64,000 nt of DNA from Chloroflexota bacterium (GTDB lineage Bacteria; Chloroflexota; Chloroflexia; Chloroflexales; Roseiflexaceae): contig JACAEQ010000052.1 of NCBI GenBank assembly GCA_013388755.1, positions 23,074 to 87,073 on the forward strand. Reading direction: 5' to 3'. The notes under the pieces were generated by a model. That model saw nothing but the letters and a program-made list of their open reading frames with translations, had not been told where the DNA came from and did not search any database. This document shows positions 8,279 to 19,400 of the stretch, piece by piece. How positions within the stretch are numbered: position 1 is the stretch's first letter; the number at the start of each line of letters is the position of its first letter. The position numbers were made by a program, and so were the translations under genes.

Positions 8279-9022
8279 ATGGAAGGGTTTGACCCGGCGT
8301 CAAGCTTTGGCCCGGAAGTGGCCACACACTATGATGATCACCCCCGTGGTGACGAGGAAGCCGCCGTGGCGTTTCTGCTGGAATATGCACGGGGGCGGCG
8401 TGCGCTCGAGTTCGCCATCGGCACTGGCCGCATTGCGCTCCCGCTGGCGGCAAAAGGCATCCAGGTCGATGGGATCGAACTATCTACCCATATGGTTGAG
8501 CGCCTCCGCACAAGGCCCGGTGGCGATCAGATCAACGTCACCATCGGCGACATGAGTGTCGCCACAACCGGCCATCGATATGGGCTTGTGTATCTGGTCT
8601 TCAACACGATCTTTAACCTCCTTACCGTGGATGACCAGATCCACTGTTTCGAGAACGCTGCACGCCATCTCGCCGCCGATGGGTACTTCGTTGTTGAGAC
8701 AGCAGTGCCGCATGCCTGGATTACCCCTGGCAAAACAGACTACGTGCGTGCTGAACACGTGGGCATGAAAACTGTCGTACTCGACGTGGCTCGCTATGAC
8801 CCGGTAACGCAGTTACTCGAGGAAAATCACCTCTGTCTCACGACAGGTGGCATCACGATGAACCCCATCGTGTGCCGCTTGATTACCCCGGGCGAGATGG
8901 ACCTGATGGCGCGCATCGCTGGAATGCAACTCATCGAACGGTTCGCGAGCTGGCAACGCACCGCCTTTGATGCACACAGCAGCGCGCACATCTCGGTCTA
9001 CGGTCGTGCTACGATGAGTTGA
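8279..9022 (+). CDS. class I SAM-dependent methyltransferase
   Basis: Start taken at ATG 8279 (MEGFDPASSFG) with AGGGA upstream; an in-frame earlier start at 8243 lies just past the family A repeat. The product is 247 residues. Motif I is ALEFAIGTGRIALPLA (residues about 43-58), followed by the acidic residue of motif II in VDGIELS and GDMSVATTGHRYGLVYLVFN as motifs III-IV. The fold is a standard Rossmann methyltransferase; the substrate cannot be predicted. The slightly unusual F-A-I-G-T-G glycine loop keeps G-x-G. It is flanked by vapBC and sbcD with no evident operon partner. Confidence 0.85.
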   Translation: MEGFDPASSFGPEVATHYDDHPRGDEEAAVAFLLEYARGRRALEFAIGTGRIALPLAAKGIQVDGIELSTHMVERLRTRPGGDQINVTIGDMSVATTGHRYGLVYLVFNTIFNLLTVDDQIHCFENAARHLAADGYFVVETAVPHAWITPGKTDYVRAEHVGMKTVVLDVARYDPVTQLLEENHLCLTTGGITMNPIVCRLITPGEMDLMARIAGMQLIERFASWQRTAFDAHSSAHISVYGRATMS

Positions 9023-9106
9023 GTGCCTGAGTGCTGGCCAACTTGACGCCCACCATCCCGAGACATACAATTGTCCCGCCTGTCCACCTGAATGAACCTC
9101 TACCCT

Positions 9107-10360
9107 ATGCGCTTGCTGCACCTTGCCGATCTGCACCTCGGCGTCGAAAACTATGGTCGTGTCGATCCGGCCAGTGGTCTGCACAGCCGGCTGCGCGATT
9201 ATCTTGAACGTCTTGACGAGGCGATTGACATCGGCCTTGCCGAAGGTGTGGATGCGGTGCTGATCGCCGGCGATGTGTATAAGAACCGCACGCCGAACCC
9301 GACTCAGCAGCGAGAATTTGCCCGCCGCATCCACCGGTTGCGCGCCGCGGATCTGCCGGTGCTCATCCTCACCGGCAACCACGACGTCTCGCCGGCTGCC
9401 GGTCGCGCGCACTCGATCGAGATCTTCGATACTCTCGCCGTTGCCGGCGTCACGATCGCCGATCGGCCCCGTACCCATGTGCTGCAGACGCGTTCCGGAC
9501 CGCTTCAGGTGATTGCGTTGCCCTGGGTGACGCGCCATAATCTGCTGACGAAAGAAGAATTGCGCCTGGCGTCGTACCTTGAGGTCGAAATCATGCTCAT
9601 GGAACGCGTCGAACGCTTCCTGCGCCAGGCCGCCGAGGATCTTGACCCGGCGCTGCCGGCGGTATTGACGGTTCACGGCACGATTGACGGCGCGATGGTC
9701 GGTGCCGAACGCCAGATCCTGCTCGGGCGCGACCTGGTCTATCCGCGTGGTATGGTCACGCTGCCCAACGTTGATTATGTGGCGATGGGTCACATTCATC
9801 GCCACCAGTCACTCGGCGAACATCCGCCGATTGTGTATCCCGGCAGTATCGAGCGCATTGATTTCGGTGAGGAGGACGAGGACAAGGGATGCGTCATCGT
9901 TGATCTTGCCGCGCGGGGCGAAACCCGCTGGCGCTTCCATAAGCTCGCCGCGCGCCCCTTTGTCACGATCGCGGTGGATGTGCGTGCTGCCGGCGATCCA
10001 TTGCAGCGTGTGTTGATGGCCATTGAACGCCGCGCGTTGCCGGGAGCCGTGGTGCGGTTGAAAATCGAGGCGCGCGCCGAGCAGGCCGATCTGCTGCCCA
10101 CCGAAGACATCCGCCGCGCGCTCGACGCCGCCGGCGCGCACATGATCGCGGCGGTGGCCGTTGATGTCGAACGGAGCAATCGCGGCCGGCTGGCCGGCGC
10201 CGCTGCCGATGTGCTCGATGGCCTGACGCCGCGACGGGCGCTGGAGTTGTATCTGCGCCAGAAAACCCCTGCACCTTCTGAGGAACGCCTGGCGGCGCTC
10301 CTGGCCGCCGCCGACGAGTTGCTGGCCGAAGCCGGCGCCGATCCGTCTCCTGACGGATAA
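9107..10360 (+). CDS. sbcD: SbcD/Mre11-family DNA repair exonuclease
   Basis: The start at ATG 9107 gives MRLLHLADLHLG, the usual beginning of this family; ATG 9092 is an in-frame alternative. The product is 417 residues. Metallophosphoesterase motifs appear in order: D-x-H in LADLHLG, GDVYKN, GNHD, VHGT and GHIHRH, so the two-metal site is complete. SbcD works with the SMC-like ATPase SbcC to open hairpins and resect DNA ends. No sbcC is adjacent, which is unusual because the two are normally coupled. The C-terminal capping region (RRALELYLRQKTPAP) is present. An sbcC elsewhere in the genome is expected (inference). Confidence 0.9.
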   Translation: MRLLHLADLHLGVENYGRVDPASGLHSRLRDYLERLDEAIDIGLAEGVDAVLIAGDVYKNRTPNPTQQREFARRIHRLRAADLPVLILTGNHDVSPAAGRAHSIEIFDTLAVAGVTIADRPRTHVLQTRSGPLQVIALPWVTRHNLLTKEELRLASYLEVEIMLMERVERFLRQAAEDLDPALPAVLTVHGTIDGAMVGAERQILLGRDLVYPRGMVTLPNVDYVAMGHIHRHQSLGEHPPIVYPGSIERIDFGEEDEDKGCVIVDLAARGETRWRFHKLAARPFVTIAVDVRAAGDPLQRVLMAIERRALPGAVVRLKIEARAEQADLLPTEDIRRALDAAGAHMIAAVAVDVERSNRGRLAGAAADVLDGLTPRRALELYLRQKTPAPSEERLAALLAAADELLAEAGADPSPDG

Positions 10361-10550
10361 TCAGTGCGCGGGCATGTGGTATGCTTCGTGTGGCGGAAGG
10401 GATCAGGAGAGCTCAACCCATGCGCTGGAGTCGCACATCGTCATCCTGGGAGTCGTCTCGCGGCGGAATGCTGCGCGCCGATCATAGGCGAAGTATGCCC
10501 TGCGACCGGTGCGAGATGTAAGATATTTTCTCGAACAGTGAAGCATAGCT

Positions 10551-10587
10551 GTGGGTCGTAGCGGCGGCCCACGGCTCTTTTGTTTTT
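10551..10587 (+). terminator. terminator-like hairpin in the leader of the ABC-F gene
   Basis: GTGGGTC (10551-10557) can pair with GGCCCAC (10566-10572) across a short loop and is followed by a T-rich run (CTCTTTTGTTTTT). It lies 43 bases before the ABC-F start. It could end transcription from upstream, or act as an attenuator of the ABC-F gene. Confidence 0.45.
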
Positions 10588-10629
10588 ACATGGTGCGTGC
10601 GGTTGCCCTGGGCCCGTAAGGAGCACGGG

Positions 10630-12294
10630 ATGATTATCGCGGATCTCAACAACCTGACAAAGCTACATGGTGCCCGCCCCATCCTCTCGGGTGTCAGCTG
10701 GACGATTCAGGATGGAGAGAAAATCGGTATGGTCGGGCCGAACGGTACCGGCAAGTCGACGCTGCTTCGTGTGCTGGCCGGCCTCGATGCCGCCGACGAA
10801 GGCGCGGTCACGTTGCGGCGCGGCGCGCGTGTCGCGTACCTGCCGCAGGAATACGCTGGCGAACCGGAGCGCCCCGTCATCGATGAATTACTGGCCGCGC
10901 GCGCCGATATTGCCGCCGTTGAGGCGCGCCTGAGCGCAATTGAAGCTAGCCTGGGCAACCCGGATGTCGCCGGCGATTTCGATGCGCTGGAGCGCGCCCT
11001 TGCAGAACACGGCCGGCTGCTGGGCCAACTCGAGGCACTGGATGCCGCGCAGGTGCGCGGGCGGGCCGAGGAATTGCTCAATCGCCTTGGCCTCGCGGAA
11101 GAAGACTGGCGCAAGCCCATGAAGCTGCTGAGCGGCGGCCAGCGGAAAATGGTGGGGCTCGCACGCTGCCTGCTTGAGGCGCCGGATCTGCTGCTTCTTG
11201 ACGAACCTGACAACCATCTTGACATGGCGCGCAAGACGCTGCTGGAGACGATTATTCGCGACTTCTCCGGCGCGGTCGTGATCGTGTCCCACGATCGATA
11301 CTTGCTTGATGAAACCGTCAGCCTGATCGTCGAACTGGAACCACTGGGCGTCGGAGCCAATCTTAAGGGCGCGCGCCTGCGCCGCTGGGAAGGAAACTAT
11401 TCCTCGTACGCGACGCAAAAAGAGCTGGCCCTGCTCAAACAGCAGGCAGACTACACCGCGCAGCAGAAGGAGATTGCACGGCTCGAAGCGGCCGTAGCGC
11501 GATTCAAGCTCTGGGCCAGCATTGTTATTAACGAACGCCATATCAAACAGGCGCGCAACAAACAACGCCAGATCGATCGCCTGGAGAAGGTCGAGCGCCC
11601 GGTGCTCGAACGGCGCAGTATCGCCATGGAGCTACGCCCACATGCGCGCGGCGGCGCAAAGGCAATCGAACTTCGCGACATTGACAGGGCGTTTGGCGAC
11701 CAGATCGTGCTGCTTGGCGCGCGCGCCACCATCATGAATGGTGAACGCGTCGGCATCGTCGGGCCGAATGGCGCCGGGAAATCGGTGTTGCTGCGGCTCA
11801 TGCTGGGTCTGTTGCAGCCCGACAGCGGCGAGGTCTGGGTTGGCCCCGGCATCCATACCGCCTACTTCGCCCAGCACCACGAGACGCTCGACCAGGCGCA
11901 GACGCCGATTGAGGCGTTGCGCGCCCTCCGACCAATGTACGAGGGCGAGGCGGTTGCGAGATTGAGTCGCTTTCTGATCCCGTACGCCGCGTGCCATCAG
12001 CCGATTGCACGGCTCAGCGGCGGCGAAAAGAGTCGCCTGCAGCTGGTGCGGCTCATGCTGGAAGGCGCGAACTGCCTGTTGCTCGACGAACCAACCAATC
12101 ACCTCGATATTCCGTCGGCTGAAGTCCTGGAGGATGAGCTGGAACGCTTCCCCGGTACGGTCGTCGTTGTGTCGCACGATCGTTACCTGCTCGACCGGGT
12201 GGCCGACCGGATCTTCGAAGTGTGCGACGGCGAATTACGGGTGTATGAAGGCGGTTACAGCTATTACGCAGAACAACGTGCGCTGCGGATATGA
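10630..12294 (+). CDS. ABC-F family ATPase (ribosome-associated)
   Basis: Start at ATG 10630 after AAGGAG. The product is 554 residues with two ABC cassettes and no membrane segments: Walker A GPNGTGKST and GPNGAGKSV, signatures LSGGQRKMVGLARCLL and LSGGEKSRLQLVRLML, and Walker B blocks LLLDEPDNHLD and LLLDEPTNHLD. The charged linker of about 80 residues (KQQADYTAQQKEIARLEAAV) between the domains is the P-site tRNA interaction motif region of ABC-F proteins. These proteins act on ribosomes as translation factors or as antibiotic-protection factors. The sequence alone does not separate housekeeping Uup/EttA-like roles from resistance. The first Walker B has DEPDNHLD rather than DEPTNHLD. A possible attenuator precedes it. 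Confidence 0.9.
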   Translation: MIIADLNNLTKLHGARPILSGVSWTIQDGEKIGMVGPNGTGKSTLLRVLAGLDAADEGAVTLRRGARVAYLPQEYAGEPERPVIDELLAARADIAAVEARLSAIEASLGNPDVAGDFDALERALAEHGRLLGQLEALDAAQVRGRAEELLNRLGLAEEDWRKPMKLLSGGQRKMVGLARCLLEAPDLLLLDEPDNHLDMARKTLLETIIRDFSGAVVIVSHDRYLLDETVSLIVELEPLGVGANLKGARLRRWEGNYSSYATQKELALLKQQADYTAQQKEIARLEAAVARFKLWASIVINERHIKQARNKQRQIDRLEKVERPVLERRSIAMELRPHARGGAKAIELRDIDRAFGDQIVLLGARATIMNGERVGIVGPNGAGKSVLLRLMLGLLQPDSGEVWVGPGIHTAYFAQHHETLDQAQTPIEALRALRPMYEGEAVARLSRFLIPYAACHQPIARLSGGEKSRLQLVRLMLEGANCLLLDEPTNHLDIPSAEVLEDELERFPGTVVVVSHDRYLLDRVADRIFEVCDGELRVYEGGYSYYAEQRALRI

Positions 12295-13253
12295 GGCGCG
12301 ACTTCCTCGGCGAACTGGTAGAGCGGCGTATGGTCGTAGGCGACTCGCGGGAAATAGGTGATGAAATAATCGACTCCCACGTCGGCCATGGCCTGTAGCC
12401 GCTCGACCACCTGCTCGCTGGTGCCGACAATCGCATTCTGCTGCATCTGCTCGACGGTCCAGCCGTAGGTGGCGCGCACTTTCTCCGTCGCTGCGGCAAT
12501 GTCGTCACCCGGTTTCAACAGCACCAGGTTCACGCTGCTCGACTTGATGATTTCATCGTAGTTGCGCCCGAGATTCACGCAATGCTCGCGGAGGATGCCA
12601 AGTTTGTGGCGAATGGTATCGGGAGAACCGCCAATATTGCAGGCGTTGCCGTACCGGGCTACCAGTTTCAACGTCACCTGCTCGCCGCTTCCGCCAATCC
12701 AGAGCGAGGGATGCGGCTTCTGGACACCGCGCGGCTCGTTGATCGCACCACGAATATGGTAATACTCTCCTTCGAATGTCGGCGTCGTCTCGGTCCACAT
12801 TTTTACAATGATTTTCGTCGCTTCACGGAAGGCGCGCATGCGGTCGCGCGTGTCGGGGAAGCCGTAGCCATACGCGCGCCACTCATGTTCATACCAACCC
12901 GCGCCGATGCCACAGTAGAGGCGACCGTGACTGAGCACGTCGATGGTCGAGGCCGTCTTTGCCAGCAGCGCCGGGTTTCGGTAGCCGATGCACGACACCA
13001 TCTGGCCAACCTTCACGCGCTTTGTGTCGCGCGCCAGCGCCGCCGTGATCGTCCAGCATTCGAAGACTGCTTCCTGCTCGATACGCGGAACAGTATGGTA
13101 ATGGTCGTAGACCCAGATCGAATCGTAAACAGGAAGACCATCGGCAGTCTTCGCTACCGCAGTCATCGCCTCGTACTTGGTGATCGGATCGTCGATCTCG
13201 ATCAGGTCGAGACGCCAACCCTGTGGAACGAATACACCGAACCGGATCGCCAT
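12264..13253 (-). CDS. LLM-class F420-dependent oxidoreductase
   Basis: Start taken at ATG 13253 (MAIRFGVFVPQGWRLDL) with GGAG upstream; upstream sequence to 13346 is not conserved-looking. The product is 329 residues. The TIM-barrel luciferase-like pattern is clear: DSIWVYDHYHTVP, VKVGQMVSCIGYRNPALLAK, STIDVLSHGRLYCGIGAGWYEHEW, and HPSLWIGGSGEQVTLKLVARYGNACNI. Members of this group use coenzyme F420 (or FMN); the substrate is unknown. The gene is convergent with the ABC-F gene and overlaps its 3' end by 31 bases, so the last ten codons of each are antisense to the other. Confidence 0.88.
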   Translation of the reverse strand: MAIRFGVFVPQGWRLDLIEIDDPITKYEAMTAVAKTADGLPVYDSIWVYDHYHTVPRIEQEAVFECWTITAALARDTKRVKVGQMVSCIGYRNPALLAKTASTIDVLSHGRLYCGIGAGWYEHEWRAYGYGFPDTRDRMRAFREATKIIVKMWTETTPTFEGEYYHIRGAINEPRGVQKPHPSLWIGGSGEQVTLKLVARYGNACNIGGSPDTIRHKLGILREHCVNLGRNYDEIIKSSSVNLVLLKPGDDIAAATEKVRATYGWTVEQMQQNAIVGTSEQVVERLQAMADVGVDYFITYFPRVAYDHTPLYQFAEEVAPHIRSARCSA

Positions 13254-13390
13254 GTCACGCTCCTTCCAATCCACGGTTCCCACAAAGGATGGTAGGATGG
13301 TAGAAGAGTTATCAGAGGATGTCAAACGTAGGAGGTCCGACGCCACAGGTCAGACCTGATGCCGATAACCGCCGTACCGCGTATCCCTCC

Positions 13391-13418
13391 TTGCCTCTTC
13401 ACACCAGTATGCTAGACT
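13391..13418 (+). promoter_or_regulatory. probable promoter of the macroglobulin gene
   Basis: TTGCCT (13391-13396), 16-base spacer, TAGACT (13413-13418). A reasonable housekeeping promoter 82 bases before the start. Confidence 0.5.
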
Positions 13419-13499
13419 CACGCCAGGGGAACAGAAACGACGCCACGCGCGTCTTGTACTTGAGATTGGTCGCGCAAAACCAGCATAAGGAGGCCTTCT

Positions 13500-16400
13500 A
13501 TGCCTCTTCCGCGTCGCCTGGTAACGCTGTTGCTCCTCGCCGTCACGTTTGTCGCCGCCTGCGGTGGCCCCTCGCCGCAGCCAGCCCCGACTGCTGTGAC
13601 CTCACAGCCAACTCCGGTTCCACCGGCGAGCGAGATCCCGCCCCCGCCGCAACGGGCTGCGCCGGTCCTTGTCGCGCGCTCGCCGGAGCGCGGTGAGGCG
13701 CTCGATCCGTCAGCACCCATTGACCTGGTGTTCGACCGGCCCATGGATCAGGCGTCGGTCGTGGCGGCCCTCTCGGTCGCCGGTGTGGCTGGCACGGTCA
13801 CGTGGCCCGATGCGCGTACCGCGCGCTTCGTCCCGGCTGCGACGTTGCAGCGCGCCGCTACCTACGACGTTACGCTGGCTGAGACGGCCAGGGCCGCTGA
13901 TGGCATGCCGCTTGCTGCGCCGCTGCGTTTCCGTTTCGCCACCGCCGGTTTCCTTGAGGTTGGCCAGGTCATCCCCGCCAACGGCGCCACCGATGTGCAA
14001 CCAGGCGCAACGATCACGGTCTTCTTCAATCGTCCGGTCGTGCCGCTGACAGCCGTCGAGTCGCAGGGCAACCTGCCGCAGCCGGTCACGTTCGACCCGC
14101 CGGTCGTGGGACGTGGTGCATGGCTCAGTACGGCAATCTACACCTTCACCCCTGCCGCGCCGCTCGCCGGTGGTACGACCTACACCGCGCGCATTGCCGC
14201 CGGGCTGGCCGATGTGACCGGCAACCCGTTGCAGGCCGAGTATACCTGGCGCTTTACCGTCGCCCGGCCGCAGCTGGTCGCGATCGATCCGCCCGACGGC
14301 GCGACCCTCGTATCGCTGCAACCGCCCATCACACTGACGTTCAATGTGCCGCTCGATCCTGCGTCGGCACGCGCTTCCTTCCATCTGCGTAGCAATGACG
14401 GCGTGGAGATCCCGGGGGATCTTCAGGTCTCCGGCGCGACCCTGGTCTTTACACCGGCGCAACGGCTGGCCTTCGATACCGGCTATACCGTTGATGTGGC
14501 AGCCGGTCTGACTGGCGCATCGGGCGGGCTCGGCATGGCCGCTGACGCTCGTTCAACGCTGCGTACCGTACCGCTACCGCGTATTCTCGGTACTGACCCG
14601 GCTGATGGCGCGACCGACGCGCCGCCGGGGGGCGGGATGCGTATCACGTTCAATGCTCCGATTGACCCGGCCACCGTGATGCCCAATGTTGCCATCACGC
14701 CGTCGCCAACCCGCGTCTATACCTATTTCAATCAGTATGACACGACGTTCTATATTGGCTTCGATGCGCAGCCCTCGCGTGATTACACGGTTGCTATCGG
14801 GCCAGATATTGCCGACCCGTATGGCAATCGCACCGGCCAGTCGTTGACGGTACGCTTCCGAACTGCGCCGCTCGCGCCATCCTTGAGCCTGGCCACATCT
14901 GGTTTTGTTTCGACCTACGACGCCAACCGCGCCCCGCGCGCCGCGCTGTTTGCAACGAATATCAGCCAGGCATCGCTGGCGCTCTATCGTCTGCCGCTGG
15001 ATACGCTGCGGAGTGGCGAGTTTCTGGCGCGTGACGGCGCTGGCCCTCCCGGCGGCGCGACGGAACTGCGCCGCTGGCAGGTTCAGTTCAGCGTTCCACG
15101 CGACACGCCAACCATCGTGCCGGTCGCATTGACGGAAGGGAACGGACGACTGGACCCTGGTGTCTACCTGCTGCTGCTCGATCAAGCAGGTGGGTCGCCG
15201 CAGGGGCACGTGCTGATCGTTTCCGGTTTGCACCTGACGCTCAAAGCCGCCGAACGTGATGTGCTTGCCTGGGCCAGCGACCTGGCTACCGGTGCGCCGG
15301 TGGCCGGCCTGGCGCTCGAGTTCTTCGACGAGCAGGGAACAGCGCTTGGCCAGGCGACGACCGGCGCCGATGGCGTGGCGACGGCGCTTCTGAATCGAAC
15401 CGACAATCGTGGCGTGCTGGCGCTGGCACGCCAGCCGTTAGCGGCATTTGCCGCCGGCTGGGGCAGCGGCACCACGCCATGGGACTTTGGCCTGCAGGCA
15501 GCCTATGATCTGCCGGAACTGGCAGCCTATGTCTATACCGACCGGCCGATCTATCGCCCTGGCCAGCAGGTCTGGTTCAAAGGCGCCATCCGCGCTGAGA
15601 ATGACGTTCGCTTCAGCCTGATCCAGGGGTTGAACGCCGCACAGGTCACCGTGTTCGATGCTGCCGGAGAACAGGTCTTCCAGCAACCGGTCAACCTGAA
15701 TCAGAATGGAACGTTTGACGGCGGCTTCGTGCTGGCAGCAGGCGCTTCCACAGGCCAGTACAGGATCAGCCTGGACGTCGGTGGTCGCGCGTTCACGTTT
15801 CCCTTCCAGGTCGCCGCCTACCGCCCACCGGAAATCGAGGTCACCGTGACGCCACGGGTTGCCGAAATCGTGCGCGGTACGCCGAATGAGGCGACAGTGC
15901 GCGCCGGCTATTTCTTCGGCGCGCCGGCAGCGAACCTGCCGGTGGAATGGCGCGTTCTCGCCGAACCATATATCCCGTCGCCCGACTGGGCCGGGCGCTA
16001 TACCTTCGGTGAGAGCGATGGGCCGTGGGTCTGCCGCTTCTGCTGGTGGATTCCATCGCCGCCACCGCAAGCGATCCTTTCCGGTACTGCGACAACCGAT
16101 GCGCAAGGGCTGGCGATCATCAGCCTGCCGGGCGATCTGCGCGACACGCAGGGCAACGTCATCACCCGCAGCGTGCGCCTGACCATCGAGGCGACCGTGA
16201 CCGGGCGCGACAACCAGGCGATCAATGGTCGCTCCGGCGTCGTCGTACATGCCGGCGACCTGTACATCGGCCTGGCGCCACGCGCCTACGTCGGCAGGGC
16301 CGGCCTGGAGCAACAGGTCGATCTTGTGACGATTGATGCCGGCGGGAGGCGCCTCTCCAATCGCGCCGTTGATATCGAAGTGCTGCGCACGACCTGGGAG

Positions 16401-19400
16401 AACCGGTTCGTCGAGGATGCGGCGGGTGGGCGCTGGGAATCGCGCGAGGTGCGGGAACCGGCCAGAACGCAGACGGTCACAACCGATGCGAATGGCGAGG
16501 CGACGGTGCGCTTTACGCCGGACAACGGCGGCGCCTATCTGGTACTGGCGCGCACGCGCGATTCTGGCGGTCGTGAGGTGCGTTCTTCGCTCTATGTCTG
16601 GGTCTACGGTGGTGACGCAATCTGGCTGCGTGAGAACAATGACCGGATCAATCTTGTTGCTGACAAAGGTGAATATCGCTCTGGCGAAACCGCAACCATT
16701 CTGGTGCCGTCGCCGTTTACCGGGCCCCACTGGGCGCTGCTGACGGTCGAACGCGGCGGGTTGTTGAGCCATGAAGTGCGCCAGGTAAGCGGCGGCAGCC
16801 TGGTATATCAACTGCCGATCACAGCCGCTCATGCGCCGAATATCTACGTGTCGGCCGTGTTGTTTGCGCCGCCTGACGGTCCTGGCGCGCCGGCAGATTA
16901 CAAGGTTGGCATTCTGCCGTTGAGTGTTGCGCCCACGGCCCAGACATTGCGCGTGGCTGTCACGCCTGCCGCAGCACAGGCCGCACCTGGCGAGACGGCT
17001 GCGTTCACCATTCAGGTGACCGACATGGCTGGCGCGGCCGTGGCGGCTGAACTGTCACTCGACCTGGTTGACAAAGCAATCCTGACCTTGCAGCCGCGCG
17101 AGACGGATGCAGTTGTGCAGGCATTCTACGCCCGCCGTCCACTCGGGGTTGTCACCGCCGCCGGCCTTTCGATTTCTGCCGAGCGCTTCGAGCGTTTGCT
17201 GGATGAGGAACTGGCGCGGCGCAATGCCGCGCCCGGCGCCGTGATGGCAACCGATGCGGAGGCTCTGCCGGCCGCTGCACCCATGGCCGCGCCCGTGGCG
17301 GATTCTGCTGCCGCACCGCCCGGCCTGACCGTACGCGAGCAGTTTGCCGATACCGCCTTCTGGCAGGCCGTCGTTGCAACCGATGCCACCGGTCGCGCGA
17401 CCGTCCAGGTGAAGTTGCCCGACAACCTGACCACCTGGGTGATGCGTGGTGTAGCGCTCACGAGCGACACGCGCGTCGGTGAGGGAACCGGTGAACTGGT
17501 CAGCACGAAACCATTGCTGGTACGCCCGGTGACACCCCGCTTCTTCGTGGTTGGCGACACGGCGGAACTGGCGGTGAATGTCACGAATACGACAGGCGCG
17601 CCCCTGACCGCCGAGGTCGCGTTGAGTGCGGATGGCCTGGACGTCGGCACGCCACTGGCGCAGATGGTGCAGATCCCGGCGGGCGGTGAGGCCTCGGCGA
17701 CCTGGCAGGTCACTGTGCTGGATGTCGAGTCGGTTGACCTGGTGTTCAGCGCGGTTGCCGGGCAGTATAGCGACGCGGCGCGGCCACGTCTGGCGGGCGC
17801 TCCTGGCGGGCGCATTCCGGTCTATCGCTACAGCGCGCCGGAAACCGTGGCGACCGGCGGCCAGATCGACACTGCCGGGGCGCGCGCCGAAGCGGTTGGT
17901 CTGCCACCGCAGAGTGATGCGCGCCTGGGAGAATTGCGCGTCCGCCTCGATCCATCCCTGGCAGCGGGAGTGCTCGATGGCCTGCAGGCGCTGGAGAACT
18001 ATCCGTACGATTCGGTTGAGGCGACGGTCTCGCGCTTTTTGCCGAATGTGGTTACGGCGCGCGCGCTGCGGCAACTTGGCGTGCAAAACGCCGAGCTTGA
18101 GTCACGGTTGCCTGCGCTGGTTACTGAGGCGCTTGACCGGTTGTACCTGTGGCAGAAGGAGGATGGCGGCTGGAGCTGGTGGTCGGATGGCGAAACCAAT
18201 CCGCATATCAGTGCATATGTTGTCTTCGGCATGCTCCGGGCGCGCGAAGCCGGCTTCACCGTGCGCGACGACGTTCTGGCGCGCGGGCTGGAATACCTCG
18301 CCGCGCAACTCCCCGCCGACGCCGCAGTGCGCACCGCGCCGCAGGCGAATCGCCAGGCATGGCTGCTGTACGTGCTGGCCGATGGCGGGCGCGCCGACAG
18401 CGGGCGCATGGATGCATTGTACAACAACCGCGAACGCCTGGGTGTCTACGGTAAAGCACTGCTGGCGCTGGCGCTGAATCGTGTCAATACCGGCGACCTG
18501 CGGCTGAAAACGCTCCTTTCCGATCTCAACAATGCCGCGATCGTGAGCGCAACCGGCATGCACTGGGAGGAGACCGAGCCTGACCACTGGGCGCCCGGTG
18601 GCGATACCCGCAGTAGCGCGATTGCGCTTGCCGCGCTGGTGCGTCTCGACCCGCAGAACCAGATCATTCCCGGTGCCGTGCGCTGGCTGATGATCGCCCG
18701 CCGTGGCGACGCCTGGCAGACGACGCAGGAATCAGCCTGGGCGTTGATTGCGCTGAGTGACTGGATGGTGACAACCGGCGAATTGAACGGCGCCTACGAC
18801 TATGCCGTCTGGCTGAATGGCGCCGAGCGCGCCGCCGGCAGCGTCACCCCCGCCACCGTAACCTCGCCGGCGATTGTGCGTGTGCCGGTTGCCGAACTCC
18901 TGGCGCAGCAAGCTGCCGGCGGCGCGTCGCTGGTGGCTGTCGGGCGTGGCGACGGGCCAGGACGGCTGTACTACACCGCACATCTGAGCCTGGCCCTGCC
19001 CGCCGACCAGGTCAAAGCGCTTGATCGCGGCATCGCCGTCACGCGCCGTTACGTCGCCGCCGATTGTGCCGATGGGCCGCGTTGCCCTGAACTCAACCAG
19101 GTTGTGCTCGGCGACACCGTGCGCGTCGAACTGTCCGTCGTCGCCGCGCGCGATCTCTACTACCTGCAGATTGAGGATCCGCTGCCCGCCGGTGGCGAAG
19201 CCATAGACCCGAATCTGGCAACAACATCGGTCGCGGCGGGAGGCGAACCCTCCGTGGCATTGCAGGCCGGCGAACGCGGGCCATGGTGGTGGTGGTGGCG
19301 CTGGTACAGCCGGGCAGAAATACGTGATGAAAAGGTTGTCCTGTTCGCCGATTATCTGCCGCGCGGCGCCTATCTGTTCAGTTACACCTTCCGCGCCACG

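Noticed and set aside
8813..9805. 330-codon minus-strand open frame opposite the methyltransferase and sbcD
   Set aside because: Spans two well-supported genes on the other strand, with no ribosome-binding site and low-complexity His/Gln/Arg-rich product.
15438..16832. 464-codon open frame on the minus strand inside the macroglobulin gene
   Set aside because: Antisense to a clear 2004-residue protein; its product has no family pattern and arises from the high GC of the third codon position.
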